Shown here: piece by piece, positions 16,072 through 24,179 of the stretch | Layout: every line of letters begins with the position of its first letter | Numbering within the stretch: the stretch's first letter is position 1 | Assembly: GCA_039028695.1 (NCBI GenBank) | Contig: JBCCHN010000049.1 | Coordinates: 1 to 32,047, forward strand | Source: JANQKX01 sp039028695 | GTDB taxonomy: Bacteria > Pseudomonadota > Alphaproteobacteria > Kiloniellales > Kiloniellaceae | Length of the DNA: 32,047 nucleotides | Direction: 5' to 3' | The notes under the pieces: generated by a model | Told to the model about the DNA's origin: nothing | Database searches by the model: none | The model's input: only the letters and a program-made list of their open reading frames with translations | Program-made: the position numbers and the translations under genes

Positions 16072-17190
16072 TTGTCAGAGCACAAAACAGTCTTGGTCGT
16101 GGGCGCAAACGGATTGGTGGGCTCGGCCGTGGTAAAGCACCTACGCGCCAGCTCCTGCCGGGTGATCGCCACGCAACGCAAGGCCCCGCGCCAGAATGAC
16201 GACAGGCATGACGACCGGGTAGAATACCGTCTGGCCGATCTTTCCGACAGGGCGGCCTGCCACGACCTTTTCTCAAAAATGGGCGAGGTGACCCATCTGG
16301 TTTATGCCGCCCTATACGAGAACCCCCACCTGGTTTCGGGCTGGTCCGACGACGCACAAATTCGGATCAACGACGCCATGTTCAAGGCCGTGCTCGACCC
16401 CCTCGTGGCCGCGCGGGGGGCACTACGGCATGTGACCCTGCTGCAGGGCACCAAGGCTTACGGCGTTCATGTCCGCGCCATTCCCGTACCCGCGCGCGAG
16501 GACCGGGACGAGCTGCGAAGCCAAACCAACTTCTATTGGGCGCAAGAGGCCCATCTGCGCACCGCCGCCGAAAAAGCCGCCGGGACAGCAGATTGGGGCT
16601 GGACGATCCTACGGCCCACACTCATCGTTGGCGGCGTGATCGGCGGGGCGATGAATGCCATTCCCCCTCTTTGTGTTTTCGCCTCACTGCTTAAAGAGCA
16701 GGCTTTGCCCCTCGCCTATCCCGGCGGCGGGCCACGCATTGCCGCCGCCGTGGATGTGGACCTTTTGGCCCGCGCCATTTCCTGGGCGGGGGACACGGCG
16801 ACGGCCCGCAATCGCACCTTCAACGTCACCAATGGCGATGTTTACGTCTGGGAAAACATCTGGCCCCTCTTCGCCGAGGAGATGGGAATGCCCCTGGGCA
16901 CGCCCGAGCCCAGGTCCATCAACGATTTTTGCGGTGTTCGGGGCGACCTATGGGACAAAATTCGCCAAGACCACCAGCTCGCCTCCCCCGACCTGCAAAG
17001 TTTTGTCGGCCCCTCCCTGCAATACTGCGACTATCTCCTCCGCTATGGCCAGCCCGACCCCGGGCCGTCAACAGCCGTCTCTACGATCGCCATTCAACAG
17101 GCCGGGTTCCACGACGTCATGGATAGCGAGGACATGTTCCGCAAGTGGATCCGCAACCTGCAAATCCGTCGCCTTATCCCTAGACCCTAA
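16072..17190 (+). CDS. PRISE-type short-chain reductase (progesterone 5-beta-reductase/iridoid synthase-like)
   Basis: 372 residues. An N-terminal Rossmann motif VVGANGLVGSAV (9-20) binds NAD(P)H. The catalytic pair follows the PRISE pattern rather than the usual YxxxK: LLQGTKAYG with Lys128 and NFYWAQEAHL with Tyr155. Later RPTLIVGG and FNVTNGDVYVWENIWP are also typical. PRISE enzymes reduce activated C=C bonds of enones; bacterial substrates are mostly unknown. The start is a TTG at 16072 preceded by AAAGGA at eight bases. It begins 18 bases after the b561-YceI stop, so the two are in one operon, suggesting a common isoprenoid or enone compound, which is inference. Confidence 0.88.
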   Translation: MSEHKTVLVVGANGLVGSAVVKHLRASSCRVIATQRKAPRQNDDRHDDRVEYRLADLSDRAACHDLFSKMGEVTHLVYAALYENPHLVSGWSDDAQIRINDAMFKAVLDPLVAARGALRHVTLLQGTKAYGVHVRAIPVPAREDRDELRSQTNFYWAQEAHLRTAAEKAAGTADWGWTILRPTLIVGGVIGGAMNAIPPLCVFASLLKEQALPLAYPGGGPRIAAAVDVDLLARAISWAGDTATARNRTFNVTNGDVYVWENIWPLFAEEMGMPLGTPEPRSINDFCGVRGDLWDKIRQDHQLASPDLQSFVGPSLQYCDYLLRYGQPDPGPSTAVSTIAIQQAGFHDVMDSEDMFRKWIRNLQIRRLIPRP

Positions 17191-17363
17191 CGCCTTGAAA
17201 AAACGAGACTAATCACCAAATTCCCAAGGCGACCGGAACTCTGGTCCTTGGTCCGGCATTATTCTGGAAACGCACGCTTGATGTGCCTTTAAGGCTTTTT
17301 CAGGATCTGCTAGTAAACTGCCCTGATTGCCGATCCGCGAGTCGAACGACAAAAGAGCCCTCA

Positions 17364-18035
17364 ATGTCCGGCCAAAACCGCGCTTTTTTACCCAAGTACT
17401 TACGGGGCTTCTCTTTAGGTCTGCTCTTGGTGGCAGCCATGCCGCAGGCAACCCAAGCCCATCCCCATGCCTGGATCGACATAACCGTTGACGTGCAGTT
17501 GAACGACAAGGCCGAGGCGGTCGCCCTAGAGCAAACCTGGCTCTTCGACGAGTACTATACCGCCTTTGCCACCGAGGGGATGGACAGCAATGGCGACGGC
17601 CAACCGGACCCGGACAAGCTGGCCGAACTCTTGGAACTCAACATGAGTAACTTGGCCGACTACCAATACTTCACCCGGGTCGATGGGGCCGGCGGCAGCG
17701 TCGGCTTTGACGAGGTGATGGAGATGGCCTCCGAGATGGATGGGACCCGCCTGCGCATGACCTTCGTTCTGCCCTTGGATAAGCCCCAGGCTCTATCCGG
17801 GCAGTCGCTACGCTATGCAGTTTTTGACCCCACCTATTATATCGAAATGCTCCATGCCGAGGGTCCCGATGTTGTCACCTTTAGCGATCCTGACGCCAAT
17901 TGCCGCTACACCCTGACCCCCGCCACGCCCGATCCGGAAACCGTTTCCCTCGCCTTTGCTCTAGACCAAACCGAGAGTGCCGGAGACGGCCTGGGCATTC
18001 ACTTCGCCGAATGGGCCACCCTAGAGTGCGACTGA
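17364..18035 (+). CDS. DUF1007 periplasmic protein (ZevA-like, metal transport partner)
   Basis: 223 residues. A signal peptide (about 1-32; LGLLLVAAMP, cleavage after TQA) is followed at the mature N-terminus by HPHAWIDI, the hallmark of DUF1007 proteins. The remainder (LEQTWLFDEYYTAF, LRYAVFDPTYYIEM) is also typical. In Haemophilus the pair ZevA (DUF1007) and ZevB (NicO-like) serves zinc uptake; related pairs are linked to nickel or cobalt. The next gene encodes the membrane partner and starts at or inside this stop codon. The ATG at 17364 gives a normal signal peptide. Which metal is carried cannot be decided here. Confidence 0.9.
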   Translation: MSGQNRAFLPKYLRGFSLGLLLVAAMPQATQAHPHAWIDITVDVQLNDKAEAVALEQTWLFDEYYTAFATEGMDSNGDGQPDPDKLAELLELNMSNLADYQYFTRVDGAGGSVGFDEVMEMASEMDGTRLRMTFVLPLDKPQALSGQSLRYAVFDPTYYIEMLHAEGPDVVTFSDPDANCRYTLTPATPDPETVSLAFALDQTESAGDGLGIHFAEWATLECD

Positions 18036-18055
18036 CAGAGAGTGCGATAGACAGC

Positions 18056-19069
18056 GTGCGACTAACGACGAGCAGGAAATTCGTCTGGCTTCTGCTTGCC
18101 ACTGCGGCGGGCTTTTATTGCTTGCCGGAGGTGGCCATGGCCGCGCAGGATGAGACGACTTCCTCGGCATGGTCCGACTTGGTCACCTGGGTCTATGCCC
18201 AGCAGCGGGCCTTTCATCGCGAACTCACCGGCGGGCTGAGTCATTTGCGGGAAAACGGCGGCATCGCAGCAGCCTGGGCCGTGGTTGCAGCGAGCTTTCT
18301 CTATGGGATTTTTCACGCCGCCGGGCCGGGTCACGGCAAGGCCGTTCTCACCACCTATCTTCTCACCCACCGGTCCCAGGTAAAGCGCGGCATCGCTCTC
18401 GCCAGCGCCGCGGCCTTTTGCCAAGGCTTGGTGGCTCTGATTTTGGTCTATGGCCTTATTTTCCTAGCCGGATGGCTGCCCCGGGATACCTCACGAGCCG
18501 TGGATTGGGGCGAACGCCTCAGCTTTGCCTTGGTCATGGCCATTGGCCTGTGGCTTGCCTGGCGGGGACTGCGTAGCGCCTTTTCTCATTTGCGGTCGCA
18601 AGGCATTTCCACCAAGGGCCAACAGGATCATCACCATCACCATGGGTGTCATAATCATGACCATGATCACAGTGGTTGCGGGCATCAGCATGGACCCAGC
18701 CCAGAGCAGCTCGAAAGGGCGACCGATCTGAAAACCTCCATCGGTGTCATCTTGGCCATTGGCCTGCGGCCCTGTACCGGCGCCGTCATTGTTCTGGTGT
18801 TCGCCAAAGCCAGCGGCATGGCCTGGGCCGGCGTGGGTGCGGTGCTCGCCATGGCCGCCGGAACGGCCATTGCCGTAACCAGTCTGGCCTTCTTGACCGT
18901 CCATGCCCGTGCTTGGATTGCCCGGCTCGCCACCCGTATCGCCGGCCCGCGCACCAGCATTCTGGCCCTCTCCGCCGATCTGATCGCCCTGATCGGCGGC
19001 CTATTCCTATTGGTGATTGGCTACTCTCTCCTCGCCGCTTCCTTCGCCACTACCCATCCCCTCTTTTAG
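18056..19069 (+). CDS. NicO/RcnA-type metal transporter with His-rich loop (ZevB-like)
   Basis: About 337 residues. An N-terminal signal-like segment (to about 30), then six membrane helices with the family motif FHAAGPGHGKAV (86-97) and AIGLRPCTGA (234-243). Between helices three and four is a metal-binding loop at about 191-212 (DHHHHHGCHNHDHDH), containing ten His residues. The protein moves Ni, Co or Zn ions, probably with the DUF1007 partner just upstream. I chose the GTG at 18056, which gives a compact signal; GTG at 18026 lies in frame and overlaps the DUF1007 stop by 10 bases. Neither has a strong ribosome binding site, so translational coupling is likely. Confidence 0.9.
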   Translation: MRLTTSRKFVWLLLATAAGFYCLPEVAMAAQDETTSSAWSDLVTWVYAQQRAFHRELTGGLSHLRENGGIAAAWAVVAASFLYGIFHAAGPGHGKAVLTTYLLTHRSQVKRGIALASAAAFCQGLVALILVYGLIFLAGWLPRDTSRAVDWGERLSFALVMAIGLWLAWRGLRSAFSHLRSQGISTKGQQDHHHHHGCHNHDHDHSGCGHQHGPSPEQLERATDLKTSIGVILAIGLRPCTGAVIVLVFAKASGMAWAGVGAVLAMAAGTAIAVTSLAFLTVHARAWIARLATRIAGPRTSILALSADLIALIGGLFLLVIGYSLLAASFATTHPLF

Positions 19070-19082
19070 ATCGCATTCTTAG

Positions 19083-19098
19083 GCCTGTTTTGTCAGGC
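19083..19098 (+). terminator. Weak hairpin after the NicO gene
   Basis: GCCTG-TTTTGT-CAGGC, five bp stem, 13 bases after the stop. There is no T tract after it, so its activity as a terminator is doubtful. Confidence 0.3.
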
Positions 19099-19237
19099 GC
19101 GACTTAAGGTTCGCTTTGGCAGTTGGTCCCAATTCCTCTGCCTGATATTTTTCCTATATTAGCCATCGCTTCACCACATATCTGTGCTAATGTTCCTATG
19201 TCAGTGCACGGGACCTAAGCGAACAATGGCTCGTCGC

Positions 19238-19243
19238 TATAAT
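19238..19243 (+). promoter_or_regulatory. -10 box upstream of the haloperoxidase gene
   Basis: Perfect TATAAT in an AT-rich stretch. No matching -35 hexamer is seen at 16-18 bases upstream. Transcription would start near 19250, giving a leader of about 68 bases to the ATG at 19318. Confidence 0.35.
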
Positions 19244-19317
19244 AAAAATTAGAATCGGGGTTAAAGATGCTAAAAAACCATAATAATTTGTCTAACAATA
19301 ATCCGAAAAAAGGTGAC

Positions 19318-21000
19318 ATGGCCGAAGACCGGCCACAGCCGTCTTCCACGACGGAGATATCTCGGAGAAAGATCCTATCGGCAAGCGGCGCGGCCCTTGC
19401 CCTGGCCGGCGGCATGGGTCTGTCGATGCCAGCACCCGCCCAGGCTGGTAGCTCAAGCGCGGCCAGCGCCATCGGTAATGCGCAACGGCGCCGGCGCAAA
19501 GCCGCCCAGTTGCGCGAGAGGGCGGCCAGAGCCTATTTGAAGGGGCGGCTTCCACGCCAAAGAACCAACGGCGACGACCAGCGTTATTCGGATCGGCGTG
19601 CGAGCTTTTTCAAAACCCTGCCGCAGAACGACCTGGGAGAAGTTGATCAGCATGCCTATCGAGCCTTGCTCAAGGCCTTGCGCACGAAACGTCAGTCTGA
19701 CTTTAACGCTATTCCCCTGTCTCTGGTGAGCGAGCGCAAGCTGGCCAACCCTCAGGGCGCCTATGCCTTTGAATTGACCGGCCTGGACGGTCAGGCAACC
19801 CGCATTCCGGCCGCACCTCGATTTGACGGCGCCACCCAAGCGGCGGAAATGGGCGAGGTCTACTGGCAAGCCCTGACCCGCGACGTTGCCTTCGATGACT
19901 ATGACAGCGATTCCTTGGTGCAAACCGCCTTGTCGGACCTGAATAACTTCAGCGCCAAGGTTGGTCCCACCGACAATGGCCAGATCACCGCCGGGACCCT
20001 TTTCCGGGGTGAGACGCCGGGGGATTTGATCGGTCCCTACATCAGCCAGTTCCTATGGCTGGATGTGCCTTATGGACCCTCGACCATTATCCAAAAATAC
20101 GACCGCCCCGTAGCTGGTATCGACTTCGGCACCGCCTACGCCGATTGGCTGGCGATCCAAAGGGGTGCGGTGATCGGCCAGAACACCTTTGACATCGATA
20201 AGGTTTATATCAGCAACAACCGTGCGCTTGGCGAATATGTACACCGGGACTATTCCTTCCAGGCCTATCTGAACGCGGCCCTTATCATGTTCTCCTTCGG
20301 CCCCGACGCATTGGCGGCCAGCAATCCTTATCTGGACATTGACAACCAAGGCGCCTTTGTGACGTTCGGCCCGCCGGCCATCGGCGACCTGGTCACCAAG
20401 GCGGCTCGCTTGGCCTTGACCGGCGCTTGGTATCAAAAATGGCTGGTGCACCGGCGCCTGCGCCCGGAAGTTTTCGCCGGCCGCATCGAGAACCAGCGCA
20501 TCGGGAACAAGGACTATGGCATTAATGCCGAGATCATGAACTCAGTGGCTGTTTCGGAAACCGTAGCTGACTTCAGCACGGCGCTTCTGCCTCTTGCTTT
20601 CCCTGAGGGCTCGCCCACTCATCCCTCCTATCCTGCAGGCCATGCCTGTGTAGCCGGCGCCTGCGCCACCATCTTGAAAGCTTTCTTCAATGAAGACTTT
20701 GAGATTCCGGCCCCCATGGTTGCTACGCCGAGCGGCGACACTTTGGTTCCCTGGGGTGGCGCGCCCCTGACCCTGGGCAACGAAATCAACAAGCTGGCCA
20801 ACAACATCTCCATTGGGCGAGACGCCGCCGGGGTGCACTATCGCTCCGACGGCATCGACGGCTTGACCGGAGGTGAGCAACAAGCGCTCGGCATGTTGCA
20901 AGACTATAGCCGCACCTATAACGAGGATTTTGGCGGCTTTACCTTAACCCGCTTCGACGGTAGCCCGGTGCTCGTACGCAACGGTCGCATCATCGGCTAG
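19318..21000 (+). CDS. Vanadium-dependent haloperoxidase (bromoperoxidase-like), Tat-exported
   Basis: 560 residues. A twin-arginine signal (ISRRKILSASG, about 14-24, cleavage after AQA near 43) sends the folded protein to the periplasm. The C-terminal half is a vanadium haloperoxidase: KWLVHRRLRPE gives Lys374 and Arg382, PSYPAGHACVAGAC gives Gly441 and His442, and GRDAAGVHYRSD gives Arg501 and His507. The order and spacing match algal bromoperoxidases. One vanadate ligand differs: Ala440 stands where Ser is usual. Neighbouring text (EYVHRDYSFQAYLNAALI) also resembles algal enzymes. These enzymes oxidise halides with H2O2. I chose ATG 19318 with AGGTG four bases upstream; the ATG at 19267 would add an Asn/Lys-rich stretch with AT-rich codons that looks like leader. 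Confidence 0.92.
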   Translation: MAEDRPQPSSTTEISRRKILSASGAALALAGGMGLSMPAPAQAGSSSAASAIGNAQRRRRKAAQLRERAARAYLKGRLPRQRTNGDDQRYSDRRASFFKTLPQNDLGEVDQHAYRALLKALRTKRQSDFNAIPLSLVSERKLANPQGAYAFELTGLDGQATRIPAAPRFDGATQAAEMGEVYWQALTRDVAFDDYDSDSLVQTALSDLNNFSAKVGPTDNGQITAGTLFRGETPGDLIGPYISQFLWLDVPYGPSTIIQKYDRPVAGIDFGTAYADWLAIQRGAVIGQNTFDIDKVYISNNRALGEYVHRDYSFQAYLNAALIMFSFGPDALAASNPYLDIDNQGAFVTFGPPAIGDLVTKAARLALTGAWYQKWLVHRRLRPEVFAGRIENQRIGNKDYGINAEIMNSVAVSETVADFSTALLPLAFPEGSPTHPSYPAGHACVAGACATILKAFFNEDFEIPAPMVATPSGDTLVPWGGAPLTLGNEINKLANNISIGRDAAGVHYRSDGIDGLTGGEQQALGMLQDYSRTYNEDFGGFTLTRFDGSPVLVRNGRIIG

Positions 21001-21013
21001 CCGAAGACTGGCA

Positions 21014-21047
21014 CCGCCTGTCTCTCTAACCAAAGGGAGACAGGCGG
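21014..21047. terminator. Strong hairpin shared by convergent haloperoxidase and phnE genes
   Basis: Eleven perfect base pairs (CCGCCTGTCTC with GAGACAGGCGG), extendable inward by three, around an AACCAA loop. It fills the 49-base gap between the two stops. No T tract follows on either strand, so it may work as a bidirectional transcript-end stabiliser rather than a classic terminator. Confidence 0.6.
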
Positions 21048-21049
21048 CG

Positions 21050-21859
21050 CTAGACCAGCAGGCGCCGCAAACGCTGAGAGAGAATGTCCAAAAGCGAAAC
21101 CGTGACCACGATAATCAGCATCACGGCAGCCGTTTCGGCGTAATAAAATCCGCGGATGTACTCCCACAGGATCTGCCCGATACCCCCGGCCCCCACAAGG
21201 CCCAGCACCGTGGCGGAGCGCAGGTTGGATTCGAAACGATAGAGGGAAAAAGACACCCATAGGGGCACCACCTGAGGGATCACCCCAAAGACGATTTCGT
21301 GGATCTTGCCAGCCCCGGTGGCGCGAATGCCCTCCACCGGCCGGGGATCAATGGCCTCCACTGCCTCTGAAAAGAGCTTGGCCAGAATGCCCGTGGTGTG
21401 GATAAATAGTGCCATCACGCCGGCAAAAGGGCCCAGCCCCACGGCCACCACAAAGAGCATGGCAAAGACCAATTCGTTGATGGCCCGAAAGGCATCCATC
21501 AAGCGGCGCACCGGCTGCACAACCCAGATTGGCGCCATGTTCTCGGACGAGAGGATGCCAAAGGGCACCGCCATCACGACGGCCAGAGCCGTACCCCATA
21601 GGGCAATCTGAACCGTCAGCAGCATCTCTTCCAAGAATAGGGGCCAATTGTGAAAGTTAGGTTCCACAAAGCCGCTGGCGTAACGGGCCATGTTTTGCGC
21701 GTCGGTAAAAAGCGACACGACCTTGTTCATCTCGACCGGCGCCCAGCTCCAAGCCAGTAAGCCCACCAAGCCGCCCCACATGCCGAAATTAAAGGCCTTA
21801 CGTCCGAAATCGTCTTTCGGGGACATGAGATCATGGTGTACTTGAACTTGATCGGTCAT
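21050..21859 (-). CDS. phnE: Phosphonate ABC transporter permease PhnE
   Basis: 269 residues with about six membrane helices. The permease signature appears in ILAKLFSEAVEAIDPRPVEGIRATGAG, shown here as EAVEAIDPRPVEGIRATG, the EAA-like loop that docks on the ATPase, followed by VPLWVSFSLYRFESNLRSA and GAGGIGQILWE, all typical of PhnE. Only one permease gene is present; some phosphonate systems have two, so this one should form a homodimer. It is the last gene of the phnCDE run, 78 bases after phnD. The ATG at 21859 follows AGGAT. Confidence 0.93.
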   Translation of the reverse strand: MTDQVQVHHDLMSPKDDFGRKAFNFGMWGGLVGLLAWSWAPVEMNKVVSLFTDAQNMARYASGFVEPNFHNWPLFLEEMLLTVQIALWGTALAVVMAVPFGILSSENMAPIWVVQPVRRLMDAFRAINELVFAMLFVVAVGLGPFAGVMALFIHTTGILAKLFSEAVEAIDPRPVEGIRATGAGKIHEIVFGVIPQVVPLWVSFSLYRFESNLRSATVLGLVGAGGIGQILWEYIRGFYYAETAAVMLIIVVTVSLLDILSQRLRRLLV

Positions 21860-21937
21860 GACTCAGTTATCCTGTTCTTAAAGGAAAGCCCGGTTGCCAT
21901 GGAGCGCGGCCACCGGACTTGATCCAATTGCCATACC

Positions 21938-22963
21938 CTATTTTCTGGGCAGGTCCTCGGCCAGTTGGGCCACTTTATCGATCTGCGTCTTCAGCTTGGA
22001 GATTTGCTCTTCCTTTTCCGACTCGCCTAGGCGGTCATCGGCAAGGACCTTGGCCAGCTCTTTATTGAGCTGCATCTGCCGAATGGGATAGAGCTGGCTG
22101 TTGTCGGACGGGCGGAAGGGCGCCCACTGCAGGCCGGAAAGCACTTGCCGCGCGGCCGCCACTTCTTCGATGCTGCCATTGCGGCCATAGGTCATGATAA
22201 AGGTATAGACCTTGTCCTTGACGTCCTGGTCCAGGTCCTTGCGCCACACCAGGGGATCGGAAGGGATCAGAGGCGAGCGCCAAATTTCCTTGATCTGAGC
22301 ATAGGCTTCCGGATTGGTTTCCTCGAGGCGGCGAATATTTTCCGTGTTGTTGGCAGCCACATGTACCTGCTTGTTGGCCACCGCCATGGCATTGGTCTCA
22401 TGATTGGCATTCCGCACCGTCTTGAAGCAGTCGCTGGGATTCACCTCATTCGCCGCGAAGATAAAGGTGGTGGGCACCAAAAAGCCGGAAGTGGAGTTGG
22501 GATCGCCGATGCCAAAATCCAGATCCTTGTTACAAGCCAGCACGTCCTCGACACTGCCCAGCTTGCTGTCCACGTGGGTGATCAGCAAAGACCAATAGCC
22601 GGGATTGCCATCCACATCCACGGTCTGCGCGAAGACCTCACCGTCGGCCCGATCCACGGCTTCCATGGCCGACTTGTTGCCGAACCAGGCCACCTGGACC
22701 TTGTCAAAACGCATACCTTCGATAATGCCCGCATAATCCGGCGCGAAGAAGGCGTTGATCTTCAGACCCGTATCCTCGGTCATGGCTTCCAGGAAGGGGT
22801 CCCAGGTGGACTTGAGGTTTTGCGTGGACTCCGTCGAAATGATGCCGAAGTTAACCTCCTTGGCCTCCTCGGCTACTGCCACGGGTGCCAGGGAACCAAT
22901 GGAAGCGCCGATGGCAACCCCCGCGGCGACCGGAAGCGCTTGCACAGTCTTTAGCAGTTTCAC
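21938..22963 (-). CDS. phnD: Phosphonate-binding periplasmic protein PhnD
   Basis: 341 residues. A signal peptide (about 1-31, cleavage after AVA) precedes a type-II binding fold of the PhnD family: VNFGIISTESTQNLKSTWDPF, FFAPDYAGIIEGMRFDKVQVAWFG and DPNSTSGFLVPT, given here as short pieces YAGIIEGMRF, VQVAWFGN and DPNSTSGF. The Ser/Thr-rich DPNSTSG loop holds the phosphonate group in characterised members. The C-terminus is a charged helix. Start is a GTG at 22963 with AGGAGAGGA six bases upstream. With phnC, phnE, phnY and phnZ alongside, 2-aminoethylphosphonate is the expected ligand. Confidence 0.95.
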   Translation of the reverse strand: MKLLKTVQALPVAAGVAIGASIGSLAPVAVAEEAKEVNFGIISTESTQNLKSTWDPFLEAMTEDTGLKINAFFAPDYAGIIEGMRFDKVQVAWFGNKSAMEAVDRADGEVFAQTVDVDGNPGYWSLLITHVDSKLGSVEDVLACNKDLDFGIGDPNSTSGFLVPTTFIFAANEVNPSDCFKTVRNANHETNAMAVANKQVHVAANNTENIRRLEETNPEAYAQIKEIWRSPLIPSDPLVWRKDLDQDVKDKVYTFIMTYGRNGSIEEVAAARQVLSGLQWAPFRPSDNSQLYPIRQMQLNKELAKVLADDRLGESEKEEQISKLKTQIDKVAQLAEDLPRK

Positions 22964-23046
22964 TTTCTATCCTCTCCTAGTTTTTCTCGGACAAAAAAGA
23001 GGGATGAACGCCGATCAATGGCACCACGAAAAGGTGACACCTGGTT

Positions 23047-23913
23047 TCATCCCACGGAAGAGACCGGGGCCAAGTCCGCGCGCGGATCTGGGTCACGGAC
23101 CTCGACTTGCTTGTTCTCCTCGTTCGCCGGCTCAAGGGCATCATTAACACCCGCGCCGTAAAGATCACCCAGCAAAGCCGGCGTCAGTGCGGCACTGGGG
23201 CCATCGTAGACGATCGCGCCGTCCCGCAAGGCGATGGTGCGCGGACAAAACTGTCGAGCGTACTCCACCTGATGCAGGGAAACGACAATGGTGATGCTAT
23301 CCTCTCGATTAATTCGCTTTAGGATCTCCATGACCCGGCGAGAGGAGGCCGGGTCCAGCGAGGCGATGGGTTCATCCGCCAAGATCACCTTGGCGTCCTG
23401 CACCAAGGCCCGGGCAATGGCAGCCCGTTGCTGTTGGCCACCGGACAGGGTCGAGGCCCGCTGTCCCGCCGTCTCGGCGATGCCGACCCGCGCCAGGGCA
23501 CCCATGGCCTTTTGCTTCTCTTCCTTCGAGAACAGCCAAAGGCAGCCGCGCCAATACGACATCCGACCCAACAGGCCGATCAAAACATTGGTCAGCACCG
23601 ACAAGCGGTTGACCAGATTAAACTGTTGAAAGACCACGCCGACGTCCTTACGGACTATACGGACTGCACCGCTCATGCGACCGTCCGCTTGCACCGCTTG
23701 CCCCAAAACCTCCACGCTACCCCCGTTACGGTCCGCCAACACCAGGCCGGACAAGTGACGCAAGAGAGTGGATTTGCCTGAGCCCGAGGCTCCGATCAGA
23801 GCCACCATCTCCCCCTCGCGCACACGGCAGGAGACGCCCTTCAAGGCCGGTGCATTTTTGCGGCCGAAGGACTTTTGCAATCCCCGCACATCAATCGCAG
23901 TGCTAGCTGTCAT
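23047..23913 (-). CDS. phnC: Phosphonate ABC transporter ATPase PhnC
   Basis: 288 residues. Walker A GASGSGKST at 41-49, Q-loop VVFQQFNL at about 93-100, signature LSGGQQQR at 156-163, Walker B VILADEP at 176-182 and H-loop His214. The segment NRLSVLTNVLIGLLGRMSYW after the Q-loop is characteristic of PhnC. The last 30 residues are an acidic/Pro-rich extension not needed for the fold. It is the first gene of phnCDE, with 83 bases to phnD, and divergent from phnY. It powers import of phosphonate at the inner membrane. Start ATG at 23913, with a GGGAG upstream. Confidence 0.95.
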   Translation of the reverse strand: MTASTAIDVRGLQKSFGRKNAPALKGVSCRVREGEMVALIGASGSGKSTLLRHLSGLVLADRNGGSVEVLGQAVQADGRMSGAVRIVRKDVGVVFQQFNLVNRLSVLTNVLIGLLGRMSYWRGCLWLFSKEEKQKAMGALARVGIAETAGQRASTLSGGQQQRAAIARALVQDAKVILADEPIASLDPASSRRVMEILKRINREDSITIVVSLHQVEYARQFCPRTIALRDGAIVYDGPSAALTPALLGDLYGAGVNDALEPANEENKQVEVRDPDPRADLAPVSSVG

Positions 23914-24179
23914 AAGACCTACTCCCCCTTACTCCCTATTTTTTGGCACGATAAGAAAGGCCAAAACCAATGCCAGGTCTCATCGGGCACGCTAGACAAT
24001 CAAAGTGACGGTTTGATTGCAGTAATGTAACAATCGTATGATTTTTTCTGATTTGATGCGCTGAGTTAAATGTGAAAAGAGATTCGGTGACATAAGACAC
24101 ACATCTCGAAAAGATACATAAAACTGTAATACTAGAGGTCTAAAGCTGAAAACAGATTCGATAGAAGGAGGGCCAGCGC
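23914..24179. promoter_or_regulatory. Divergent control region phnCDE / phnYZ
   Basis: 266 bases, AT-rich over 24000-24160. It holds a perfect inverted repeat at 23997-24019 (CAATCAAA, 7-base spacer, TTTGATTG) and a smaller AATC-GTAT-GATT nearby. I did not find a Pho box (paired CTGTCAT-like repeats) matching the consensus, although phosphate control is common for such genes. No -35/-10 pair with good spacing is obvious for phnY. Confidence 0.6.
23997..24019. promoter_or_regulatory. Candidate operator: 8-bp perfect inverted repeat
   Basis: CAATCAAA-GTGACGG-TTTGATTG, arms identical over eight bases with a seven-base spacer. The centre-to-centre distance of 15 bases fits a dimeric regulator such as a LysR or GntR protein. 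It lies 83 bases before the phnC start and 160 before phnY, suited to control both. It could alternatively fold as an RNA hairpin in the phnC leader. Confidence 0.5.

Noticed and set aside
18685..18960. Other frames in the His-rich transporter loop
   Set aside because: They lack start signals and only mirror the repeated CAT/CAC codons.
22145..22954. Plus-strand frame of about 270 codons opposite phnD
   Set aside because: Shadow of phnD, no recognisable domain or ribosome binding site.
23914..24179. Pho box upstream of the phosphonate genes
   Set aside because: Only isolated CTGT-like pieces are present, without the paired 11-base spacing.
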